A stretch of 64,000 nucleotides of DNA, from contig CM038925.1 in the NCBI GenBank assembly GCA_021904315.1, positions 13,022,501-13,086,500 on the forward strand. The letters run 5' to 3'. Positions within the stretch are counted from its first letter, which is position 1. Each line of letters starts with the position of its first letter. Positions 46,438-57,440 of this stretch are shown here, piece after piece. This DNA is from Sphagnum magellanicum (lineage: Eukaryota > Streptophyta > Sphagnopsida > Sphagnales > Sphagnaceae). Under the pieces are notes generated by a model that saw only the letters and a list, made by a program, of their open reading frames with translations, was not told the DNA's origin and did no database searches. The translations under genes were made by a program, and so were the position numbers.

Positions 46438-49017
46438 CTATAGTTCCTCAAGCAAGGAGTAGATGTTAGAGGCAGATGCAAAATCAGCAAGTTCTGGATG
46501 ATTAGGAAGAGCATTGCAAGTGATTAGGCCAGTCCAATATCCATCTGCCCGAACAACCAACCCACCCATAAATCCTCTTGGAGTAGTTAGCATTCCTCCC
46601 AACTGACCAGCTGTAAAATCTACTTTCACTACATCACCATGCACTGAACTTATGACCTTAGCTGGTCGGAGGCGCACATCTGGTATAATTCCTGACTCCC
46701 AATTGGCTTCAAACCTGCCAATAGTCACCAAAAAAACAAAGGAACCAATTTAGCACATTGTGAAGTTGGCACTAGTTGGTGTAAATTCCATTTCATCTGA
46801 GATTGATGGCTCTTCCATGCTCTAGTTTATTGAGTTTTCTTTTCCTTGATTATTCTAAACTCAAGTAATACATTAAAAGGGTGGGGCACAACTTTGAGGA
46901 AAATTGACACTAGAAAGGTGATAAAATAGAGATGATAAACCAAAGCTTTATTGAAAGCTTTCTACCTAATCCTAAGATCCCAAAAGTTGCTGAAGTTGGG
47001 CAGAGAGCTCTCAGTAATTCTTACAAAGGTGAGAAAATAGAGACAGTAAAAATAAGGTTTATTGAGAGCTCTCAACCTAACACTAGAATCAAATAAGTTG
47101 CTAGAGTTGGGTGGACAGCTCTCAGTAAGTCTTAAGAAGGTGAGAGAATAGAGCTAATAAAAGCAAGTTTCTTTGAAAGCTCTCTCCTAACCCTAGGGTG
47201 ATACAAGTTGCTCGAGTTAGGTGTAATGCTAAAGTTTGGTGGAGAGCTCTCCCAACTTAAGTCTTACAAAGTTGAAAGAATAGAGGTGATAAAAGCAAGA
47301 TTTATTGGAGAGCTCTCCTCCACCCAACTATACGACATTGAGCAAAAATTGCTAAGGTTGGGTGGAAAGCTCTTAGTATTTTAACTCTTGCTTCTTTATC
47401 ATCTTTATTCTCTCACCTTTCTTTGAAATCCTCTCAATTTTACCTTGTTGTGAAGAAAGAAAGAATTATTGTAAGAAAACTTATCAAAAAAACCTTAAAC
47501 CTTGATACATGATAGTTGATATGCATAAAATGAATTTTACCCAAGGACATAGACTCGATCACCACACTGGGGCTCCACAAACTGTCTGTGTGGGAGACTA
47601 GAAGGGCCAGTGACCATTCGAAGGAAAGCCAGGCCGAAGGTCCCAGGCCAAGTATGGACGCTCAGAAACACCAATCCAAAGGCACTGGATGTGAGCAGCA
47701 GCTGTGCTACATGGGTCTCCTTTTTACTATTGCGAACTAATACCTCACTCCTTGCACCAACCACATTTATACTGGTGACCCATGCTGATTTGCCGGACCT
47801 AGGGAAATGGGCACCTTCTTGACCTGGATCTGGTGGAACAAAAAGCACAGTTGTCCCCAAATAATCCCCAGTCTCACAATCCAGAACCACTCCACAGTAG
47901 TTCTTCAAGCTCCCTTGTATCAGATCCTGCAAAAACAACTAAATCCTTTTTTTTTGTCAAAACCTGCAATCTCCATAACTTAAATCGTGCAGGTAGTAGA
48001 GCTATGGCAGTTCTGTACATTCATATAGCAACTAAATAATTTAATAATAATAATCAGCAAAGAAATCGGGTACCAGCTAGGATCCCCATATCTGTAATAT
48101 GTATTACCCTAATACCCACCACGAATTAATTTGCCCGGAAAACTGTTACAATCAATCTCCTGTCAGGATTTGTACATGTGGGTATTGAGACCTTTAATTG
48201 CACATTATGAATCATAATGCAAAATTTCCACACTGATGAGAACTAGCTTGTAAAACTTCAAGTTTGTAAAACAACATTGACAGTTCATCTCATATTTGGG
48301 CCCAAAAATCTGTAGTGCATGGCATGCATTCATAATGTTTGGTTTACATTACAACCTGATGACAAGCTATATATATTTCTGCCTCCATTGAAAATCCCCA
48401 TCTCTGATAGTCCATTTCAATCATGTAAAGACCAAGCAGAAATTTGCTAGTGTATTTGAAGGGTCAGTTATAAGCAGAATTTTCCCTCCACTCAGGAGAG
48501 GAACATTTCATTTTACAGGAGGGCTTTTTCATTTTGAAACGTTTCTGTGGCAGTCTTTATGCCGGGTAAAAGCACAGGGGTGAGGGCATTGTCAAAATCA
48601 GGCCTGCCCTTAGCTATCGCCTAGTGCATGCCCTTATTTCAGTAACACACCCTTGCCCATGTGCTTTACCTACACATAATATTCTAAGACTTGGAGAACC
48701 GATGCAGAAGACACTTTAATCTTTGTTCAAAATATTGGTTATATCTACCCTATTACCACCACTACTCCAACAAATCAACAACAACTACTACAGTCTATTA
48801 TGGTATGATCTTCAATAATAAATATTTACGTTAATATTAATATTAGTATTAATATGATGAAGATAATTAATAATATGGATCTGAATAAGTTTCTCAAAAG
48901 GAAAAGAACTGGATCGATCCAAAGGACATGAACCAACTATATGAATGTGCAGTAAGTGTTTACCTCAGGTGAGATGACATATGGGATGGAGCCTCCTGCT
49001 GCTGCATCCTGCCTCAT
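46438..49017 (-). CDS. Trypsin/HtrA-like serine-protease fold protein, apparently catalytically inactive, 3 exons
   Basis: Exons on the minus strand: 49017-48964, 47926-47541 and 46714-46438. Introns are GT-AG and the joined frame is exactly 238 codons plus TAG. The pattern fits a degenerate two-barrel trypsin-like domain: CGVVLD at 29-34, AWVTSINVVG at 66-75 where active enzymes have T-A-A-H, TSSAFGLVFLSV at 97-108 where they have D-[IL]-A, GDRVYVLG near 140-147, and GFMGGLVVRADGYWTGLIT at 194-212 where they have G-x-S-G-G. His, Asp and Ser therefore appear replaced by Asn72, Phe101/Gly102 and Met196. It resembles the degenerate N-terminal half of the peroxisomal protease DEG15/TYSND1 and plant Do-like pseudoproteases; which is closer cannot be settled by eye. 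No signal peptide or PDZ domain was seen. Further 5' exons are possible. Confidence 0.75.
46913..47430. repeat. Intronic tandem repeat, about four units of 110-130 bp
   Basis: Inside intron 2 of the protease-like gene. Units start near 46913, 47028, 47139 and 47271. Each carries GGTGAgA.AATAGAG, a TTTATTG.GAGCTCTC block and TTGCT.GAGTTGGGTGGA.AGCTCTC. The palindrome GAGAGCTCTC recurs within units. Copies are diverged by substitutions and small indels. Confidence 0.8.
48555..48675. repeat. Dispersed 'GGTAAAGCCC' family copy inside intron 1 of the protease-like gene
   Basis: Left end GCCGGGTAAAAGCACAGGGG and right end TTGCCCATGTGCTTTACC are inverted repeats of each other. The interior CTATCGCCTAGTGCATGCCC fits the family. 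The intron also has TA-rich microsatellite sequence near 48820-48860. Confidence 0.6.
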
Positions 49018-49139
49018 CGTCAGAGCCCCACATTTATATACCCAGAATTGTGAACAGATTAAACTCCCATGTACGTATACTTTATACCTATAATTTATAG
49101 GGGAAGCTAGGGAGCATAAAACGTAGTGTACAAATACTG

Positions 49140-49460
49140 GTTAGAGGCTAGTACTGATCAATCAGTAAGTGCGCCCAGGTATCAAGGCTGGTAGCAAGGA
49201 CCCTACCAGTCTGGAATGAGCTGACAGTACCAGTCTGGTTATATAGGTACTTCAGGTAATACCAGCCTTCTACCAGTTTAATACCAGTCTCAATACCAGT
49301 TATATACCTGTCATATACCAGTCAAAAACAGTCTTTGACCCAATACCAGACTGATATGAAAGTTTTTAACAGTACTCAATACGAGGACCAGCCTGCTACG
49401 AAAAAAGAAAAACCCTGATACCAGGACCAGTTGGTATGTTCAAAAGTTGATGCCAGACCA
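49140..49460. repeat. CTGGTA/TACCAG-rich low-complexity block, copy 3
   Basis: AATACCAG and TACCAGTC occur many times in a row, for example TAATACCAGTCTCAATACC. The phrases AAGGACCCTACCAG.CTGG and AAAAGTTGATGCCAGACCAA match 26930-27270 closely and in the same order, so the two are related copies. Confidence 0.7.
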
Positions 49461-49860
49461 ACACTGGTGCATTGGGTGGTTACCTGGTTTGAGTTTCAAT
49501 TAATAAAAGCCAAATTGGAACCAGGTTTGATTTCCAGAACCCAAACTGGAACAGGGTTAAAAACTGGATCTGGTTTTGGATTGGAACTGAAGCCAACCAG
49601 AACTGATTCTGGAACTGGAACCATAATTTTTTGATAATAAACTTTTTCTGGGAAAAAAAGTCTGGAATCAAGGGTGAACCATCAGTTTCAAACGGGGTTA
49701 CCTGGAACTGAAACCAGAATGGGGTCTGATTTCCAGAACAACAACCTGAATTTTTTGCCATAACTGGATCTGGAGTTCCCTTTTTTTTGTGGAACTGGAA
49801 CTGGAATCATTCTAATTTTTTTAAAGAACCGGGACGGGAGGTTCTTCTTAGAAATGAAGA
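49461..49860. repeat. CTGGAAC/AACCAG-rich low-complexity block
   Basis: Dense repetition of TGGAACTG, AACCAGA and CTGGATCTGG with no fixed period, directly following the CTGGTA-rich block. Similar AACCAG wording occurs at 56550-57440. The short ORFs here only reflect this repetition. Confidence 0.6.
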
Positions 49861-50059
49861 ACAGACCAACACTTCTAAGTACCCACTCGTCATCCCACCG
49901 TTCTTGGATTTCTAGATCCATTACACTGATTGATGGTCATCAGTCTAGTCTGCAGTTGTTGCTGTTGATAATCAGTAACAACAGGAGTTTGCAGCTTTAC
50001 AGGTGTCCGTTGACATTGCAGCCAGCTTCTGGCCATAATTATACTCTAATACGATTATA

Positions 50060-53000
50060 GTACAATGCTACCACCCCTTTTTTCTTTTTCTTTCTCCCCT
50101 CTATCTGCGTCGTTAATGTGGTTTGCATGCATCGGTTATTGTGAGATTGATTTGGTAGCTACGAAGGTAAAACAAACTCGAAGCAGTATTGATATCAAAA
50201 GTCTTAAAGCTCAAACGTCGTCAGCAGCTGGTCCCCTTGTCCTCAACGGTACTCTCAGGAAGTGCATGAGGTGCATACATAATTAGTGGGCTGTTTAATG
50301 CGGATAGTTAGAAAATTTGATTCGATCTTAAGTAATCGATGCTAAAACGACGATATGGATCTCGTATAACATGATCGGTTACAATGTGATGTAAAAGTAA
50401 GTGAAATAAGTTCTGCACTTCCTGGTGCTTTTAAGAAAAAAATTGGAGTTAAGACGTCTTTCCATTAGGTAGTTGTGATCATAGATTCTGCTATCACAGT
50501 ATCCATTAAGTTTTTTCAATTAGTTGTGGTGCTCTAATGAACAAGCATTGACCAATTGCAAGAGTATGATTAGAACATTTTTTAAAAATGAGAACATATG
50601 TTCCCAGAGTTCCAACATGATTAATAACATATTTTTAACCCACTTGCAGCTCTCAAATGTAAAGTGATTATCCTTGCAACAAGAAGCAAGGTCCTATTTC
50701 AATGGTTTTCCATTAGGTTACTGCGATCACAGCACCTTAATGAAAAGAGTACCTTAGTCCAGAGTACTCCACCTAATGGTAGTCTTTGTCTTGCAAGCGG
50801 GTCAATATGCCAACAATTAGACGCTGCTGCTGCAGGTCGCTGCAAGAAGCTAGGACGGGAAATAAAAGAAAACGCTGCAGATTTTAGTTGTTATGAAGTT
50901 ATTGAGTTCTAGATCTCTACATACGTTTTAGCATAGTATTTTTACCTCCACGACTTCGACTTACAAGTCGATCCCGTCATTCTACAAAGCTGAGTATATT
51001 ATTATGTTACTCATGGTAGTTATACAACACCCACCTGAATTCTTCGCCTGAAGTCATCCATGCTGAAAAAAGTTGCAGACCGGAAGCAGCTCTCGTAACA
51101 CCGCTAAAACGCAGTGCAGCACTCGTCTTTAGAATTAGCTCGCTGCTCAGTGGCTACGAAACCCAGCTGCTGCACAACCTCCACTACATATAATAATAGT
51201 CTCTTGCCTTGCACCTGCACTACGAGTCACGGTAAGATTCTGGGACCACCTGTGGGAGCTCCGTTACTTCTAAGACATGACTCCTAAAGGGTCTTGGAAG
51301 CCGTGCATTTTTCCAAGGTCACAACAGTCTTCCAGTGGATTCACTAGATATGACTGCTGTACTTCATCCAAAATTTTCAGTGCAGGGTCGCACTGATGGA
51401 GATGCTCTAATATCGTTCCTGGAAGGTCACTGAATAACATATAACTGCACCTCTGGAAGCTCCGACCTATGATAAGTGTGAACAAATACTACTTTGTAGA
51501 CATCGAGACTCATTGGATCAGTAGATCTAGCTACTGATGTTACAGCTACTTGAACTGCGTGTGACCCTCTTGATGTTGAAGTCGACGACCCAATTGCCGT
51601 CTTCGATCCATGAATAGAGAATTAATAACATGTTCTATTCAAAATCTTTCTGGAGTCTGTACTCAGAGCTAGACCACTTCTAGGTATTTGAAATAGAGCT
51701 GATAGGTTGCTGAATATCTCCAGGTTGACAGTAGATGAGCAGGTTCTTCGACACTCGTGTATTTGAGGGTCGATGCCTCGCCTGGATACCAAGGAGGCTA
51801 CGAAGCTGAGCAGTTACCAACTGTGATATATGCACCCTGTCATGCTGGATGTATCTCAAAAGAAGCTAACCATGATCCATCCTAGCTAGTAGCTACAGCT
51901 AATTGCAGGTCATGCAGCACATCACGAAGCAAAGTTCGGACGCAGTACGAGACATCCTAGATTATGGACCTGGCTCTCTCCATCAACCCCCATTAGGTAC
52001 TAGTGGTTGCTGGCATCGATATCGCGGTCATTTGATCATATGCTCATTTCATTAAACTGTTGTCTATGACTACCTGGGAGAAGCTCTTCGTGGCTAGCTA
52101 GATGAGGGAGGTAACAGGAACAATCCGTAGGTAATGGGCTTTAGAGACATATAAGCTTGCAAGACATTTACGATCTGTCGGTTGCAAGATCCGCGTTCGT
52201 AGATCATTAATTGTGACTCCTATGTAAGATCTAAGGATTTCAGAACGCACACAAAAGCTACAGGACTCTGCATACTATCTATAGTCAAGTAACAATATGT
52301 TGACATCCAGTGCTTCTCCATGTCCCCAGAGCCGATGGGTTTAATCACTTACAAGGGCAGCTCTTATAGCTGTAACAGATAAAGAACTATTGAATTCCTC
52401 TTTGCGTGTTCACAAAAATCAAACGTAAATGATTGTGCAAGCATGTGAACCAGCAAGCATTGTTAACTGAAGAAAATTAATTGCTGCTACTATATATGCT
52501 TAAGATTTTGAAGTGCTAGGCGTTATGTCCGTTGGGTTCATCGAGTTTATGGTACTTACATGAGCTGCAGCTTTTGCGGTAGCTAGCGGCCGGCCCACAG
52601 TACTGGTTTTCCAGATTCGATCTGCTCTCGAATTAGTTGACCTCAAGAAGCCAAATCTTCTCCTGTCTTAAACCTGTGGTGATGAAGAATGTCAACTCGA
52701 ACTCATGACAACTGAAGCAATCGATGTTAGGCTGTGATCAGGTATCCGAGATTTCTCGAGTACCTATTGAGGACGCCTGCACAGGTTGATGTCCGTGAGT
52801 CGTATGCTAACGGTACTCTTCGAAGCTAGAACTTGAACACAATCAAAAGTGACATCCGAGACGATGGCGCCGCCCGCGAATATTGTTCCAAAATACGAGA
52901 ATATGATCTGATTTCCTTCGGGTCATATGTCGTGTATTGCAACTGAGTTGTTACAATCGGCGGCCTGTAGTCAGAAACGACGCCTCTTGCTGCATGATTG

Positions 53001-55640
53001 GACACAACGGCACACGGGACAGAACCGACCTTCAACGTTAAGTGTCGTGTTGTGGATGACTGTTCCTACTGCACGTCTACTACTACTTTCTCCAAGCCAA
53101 TAATTGACACAAAGACATCTCGACCACTATCTATCTAGAACAGGAGGAGCAGCAGCAGGTGGAGGTGGGTACGTTGCAGGTGTACCGCACATGAGGATGA
53201 TGTCTGAGTTGTCAAACCATCTTCAGCTCGCCTTCCTTCTCGCCACACCTCCAAAGAATTCCTGCAATCCGAAAAAGTAATGGACTGCAAGGTAGCTAGT
53301 ATGCAGGGGCCACCCACGTACACCAACTGCATTAACGTTCAGTCAAGCTCACATTGCTTCAGAGAGACAAATCGGAACAATGTCGACACCACTGACTCAT
53401 GATCTCTCATGCTTGATCTGTCAAGTAGCCGGATGATCTTGAGCAGTAACGTCGTACAAATTGTGGACATCGATCATCGGCGAACTCTATTCTAGTAAAG
53501 CATTAAATTTGACACAAAGAAAACTCAAGTTCGTGCAGGTTCATCCGGCTCATCGACGTTCCATCTTCCTGGCACTGGCAATCTAAACCTGCAGAAAAAA
53601 AAAGCGTCCTCCATCGGTTTTTCTTCACGCGTGCAAAACTGAAAACAGAAAAGAGCAAATAGAAACTAGAAACGAAAAATGGTTTTATTTTAGCAGCGAA
53701 GAAAAGAAGTCACAGGAATACGTTCACAGGAAGAAAAACCAAGTGCGGCCACTAGTTTTCTTACATATTATAGCTTTACTAAACATGCTCAAAGCAACTG
53801 TTAGGTATGCAGTCCGTGACACGAGATCGATCGCGACTATTAACTTGATTATGCAGAAGACAGAGTCCAGGCACACATTAGGCTGTAGTGAGCAAAACTG
53901 TAGGAAAAACAAAACAAGCGACAAAATATCCGAGATGCTCCATTTTAGTCTGATGATATCAAGCTCCTTAGAGTGTACGCACTTATCACACGCCGCACTT
54001 ATCACGCTAATATAATTTTCTAGACAAAGCAGGAATACTCTGCAGGAGAAGTACTATTACAACAACAACAACAACAAAGAGGTCCAAAAACATTCCACAG
54101 TTTTAGTGCTTTCATGCTAGACAAACCAGCTATAAGGTTGCAACAGATTACACACCGTTTCAGCAGCTCGTTTATGGATTACATCGGCCTTTGATGCCCA
54201 TTGGTGTATTTTCTGCCATCACATAATACGATTAATCTCTGCTAGTAGTACTCGAGCCGACTTTTAGAGCCGCGGCCCGCTGCTTGAATAAAGAATAAAC
54301 ATGACTGTGAAGCTGGCTGCACACAACCAATTACAGATGTGCATACGCCTTGGAAACCTGAAAGGCTCGGACCAGGCTAGCAAATCCACCTACAAAACTG
54401 CTGCTCGCGGACAAAGATATGATTTCGGACCTTTGAATCTGTCTACGTTTCCCGCCTCGTACTGAATCTCTCTGCTTTTTGCAGCTAAAGACCAGAAAAA
54501 ACACAATCTGGCAGGGTTTTTTTAAAAGGGCGGTCTGACCTCACTCGAAGACAAGGAAAAAGCTTCTCTAATTCCTTTTTCATTTTGCCAGACAGACAGA
54601 ATATACGTCAAGAGTGATGCGATACGGAATATTCCGACTGAACGGTTCTGTGTTTACTGCAATCGCGGTGGCTGTTGTTGTTTTTTTTCTTTTCTCCCCG
54701 GCCTTGAAAAATTTGAAACAAAACTTAGGTTGGAATTAATATGAATGAGGCCCAGCGCGCAGTATTTCTTTTGATGGTGAAGTTTTAGCTAAATTTGGAC
54801 CTGAAAATTATGACTTCGACCTACACTAAGGAATTTCCATGGAGGAAAAAAAAACCCCAAAATCCGCCAGATTTTGAGAAAAAAAAACAAATCCCCAATT
54901 GTCAAAATTTTAAGAGAAGTTCCAATAACTAGCCAGGAATATAGAAGCATTCTGTTTAATTTTTCTACGTTCATATCAAGAATGTAGCCAAATTTGACTA
55001 AATTAATTTTTTTTGCATCATGGCGACCTTGGTTACATCACAAAGTCCTTGAAAAAACAAACACTGATGAGGCCGTATGCTTTGATTAAGTCGTCAGAAA
55101 TTAAAATGATGAAAACCTGTATCTCTGTCTCTGTGCAGAGCTCTCGTAAAGGCTGCACCTGCAGCACATATTGACGGTCGTTTTCAGAATTGGGATTGGT
55201 TTCACAGTAACTCCTGCTCAAGTCTTTTTCCTGTACGCCAAAAACATGCCGTGCAGACTGGAAAATTTGATCAGCCCCAAAATATTACAGGAGCTCGGTG
55301 GTAGTACCCCGCACCCCCCCCAGCCCGCCCGTTTTCTTCCCTGCCTGCTACTGCAGCAGCCTGGCAGATCCTACGGCAGCACGTGGACCCAAGCAAGCAC
55401 GTGCACCCACGTGAAATTCACGCGCAGCGTAAAGCATATCTGTGATCGTGCGCAATGGAGGAGCTACGATCGTGCCGAGGAGATGACGGAAGTTGGTACC
55501 TACGTCAGAATTGGAGGGCGAATAGGTCATGACGCCCCCGGGAAAGCCGATCTACCGCTGCAATATTTAAGGCCCTGTAAAATTTCTATTTCAATTCATT
55601 GCATGAATGCATGCAATGATACATAAAGTTGTATTTATTA
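50060..55640. other. CpG-retaining, low-repeat segment without long ORFs
   Basis: By eye this 5.6-kb stretch keeps many CG dinucleotides and more GC than the flanks, and lacks the repeat families seen elsewhere in the window. No ORF above about 150 codons and no recognisable domain was found on either strand, and there is no clear tRNA or rRNA. Possibilities are a non-coding transcription unit, a regulatory domain, a decayed gene, or a DNA insert of other origin. An AACAACAACAAC microsatellite lies near 54060. Confidence 0.45.
55380..55413. promoter_or_regulatory. Cluster of three G-box/ABRE-like CACGTG motifs
   Basis: CACGTG occurs at 55380-55385, 55398-55403 and 55408-55413, three palindromic G-boxes in 34 bp. 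ACGT-core clusters bind bZIP and bHLH factors in plant promoters. An A/T-rich TATTTAAGG lies at about 55564. No downstream gene on either strand could be recognised, so the target is unknown. The 151-codon frame across this region (55171-55626) has no domain support. Confidence 0.55.
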
Positions 55641-56549
55641 TTTTCAGTACTGTTTTTATGTCGAATTTAGGCCCTACAATACGATTAATCTACCAGTCTC
55701 TGAGGCAGGAAGGAATGGAGGAAGGAACTATGTACCCATAATCAACAGGATGACAAATCTTTGCTGAAATGTCGCATTTTGATTCGTCATCAAGACGACT
55801 CCTATTCTCTGACAACGACCTCTTTCTTGAATATAGATGAAGTAATTTATTTTGCATCCATGAAGAGCCCTTTCTATCTGTGAAGAGGGCTGGTTGTGAA
55901 GAAATAGTGGCTCACTCAATTTGCCTTCACCATTGATTTCCGATTGAGGCCACCAGATATCCAGATATAGTCTCAGCGCTCCTGCGCCCTGCAGCCATGT
56001 CCTCTTGCCAATTAAGCAGCCCGTAATCATCTTCGGTGGGTTACATAATTTGTTTAGACGCTATTAACTTTCCATATTGATTTGTGTTTACACTGTATTC
56101 TTGTTCTTCGACTTTGCAACTTGTTTGTCCCCTAGCAAGTACTATAGTTGAATTGCAAGTACACCAGGTGTCTGCCGACTAATTGTTTAGTTTTGAAGAT
56201 TCCATTTTCATGATGGAATATTCCCAAATATTGCAAAAGATGTTTCATTTTCATTAAGAACAATTTTTTCTTTTAAGGAAATAATTTTTGAACATTTCAG
56301 CATGTCTAAAAAATAATACATTTTTTTGTTGAATATAAGATTCTTGTTGAACCTGATATTCAACTCGTGTACTATATACATTGGAGTGTCGAGAACTCAA
56401 GCCCTATCTTATATTTTGTGTTTCTTCTTTGTGCAACTCGTTTGTCTCTTAGCGGGACTCACGATTCTCCATATCTTCTTTGTTTGTGGGTGTTCTATTT
56501 TGGGTGCAGTGCCTGGGTATGGATGAATTTTGGGCGGTTTTGAGAAAGG
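55641..56549. other. Intergenic, no supported gene
   Basis: A 100-codon minus-strand frame at 55728-56030 has no recognisable domain. Sequence returns to AT-rich by 56100. Confidence 0.4.
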
Positions 56550-57440
56550 TGACCTGATCACTGAAGGTTCTCAAGATGAAAAAATCCAAGAACAGGAGTT
56601 TGATGTATAACCGTTGGTTCACAAAAGATCTGAGATCCGATTCTGATGTATTAACCATGGTTAGACTGGTCAAATAAGTTTTTAGAAAACTGCTGGTTCT
56701 TTGAGGCTTTTTCAGAAAAGTCTGAGAACCAATTCTGATATACTGACCACACTTCTCATGAAATCTAAGAACTGGTCAAATAACCTTTTTAAAAACCTGC
56801 TGGTTCTTTGAGGTCTTTTCACAAAAAGCTGAGAACTGATTCTGATGTATATTAACCCAAGTTCCCGTGAAATCTAAGAACTGGTCAAATACATTTTTAG
56901 AAAATTGTTGGTTTTTTGCTGGTTATTTTCATGATTCAAATTGGCTAGTTCTTTGAGGCTTTACAAAAACAAACCTGAATGGGAGGTTCCTTGATTCTGA
57001 AACATTTTCGAATGAACCAGAACCGGAGGTTCTTCAATTTCCAATGTTTTACAAACCCTAACCAGAGCTTATCAAAAAATTCCAATGACTGTCCACTTTG
57101 GTATGTATTTGTGTTAGACAGTTATCAGAAATGGGACCCAACAACCACTGGTTCCCAAAGATATCTAACTGGGCAGTTCTCAAAAAATCCAATAACTGGT
57201 TCTAATGTGTTACCATGGTTCACAAAAATCTGAGCACCAACTCTGATATATAATCTAAGAATCTGTCATTGAATGACCTCTTAGAAAACTGCTGGTTTTT
57301 TGCGGATTATTTTCATGAAAACTGAGGGTTCAAAACAAAAGGGGAGGATCTGGAGGTTCTTTGAATACCAAATTTTTCCTAGAAACCAGAATCAGAGGTT
57401 ATAAAACATTCAGATAACCAACCCACTCTAGTATGTATGT
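56550..57440. repeat. Diverged tandem repeat, about 115-bp unit, AACTGGT/CTGGTTCTTTGAGG-rich
   Basis: Between 56595 and 56950 at least three units share TCTGAGAaCC.ATTCTGAT, AAGAACTGGTCAAATA, TTTTTAGAAAACTGCTGGTT and TTTGAGG.TTTT. More diverged pieces continue to about 57440. Style is close to 49461-49860. Confidence 0.7.

Noticed and set aside
47610..48039. Two + strand frames
   Set aside because: Antisense to exon 2 of the protease-like gene, without motifs of their own.
49030..49045. TATATAA on the minus strand just before the protease-like ATG
   Set aside because: It lies only about 20 bases before the ATG, too close for a TATA box serving that start; either chance or the true first exon lies further upstream.
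54364..54385. TCGGACCAGGCT, the first 12 bases of plant miR166
   Set aside because: The remaining bases do not match miR166 and no complementary passenger arm was found within 150 bases on either side.
55171..55626. 151-codon + strand frame
   Set aside because: No domain or conserved motif; the G-boxes inside it point to regulatory rather than coding DNA.
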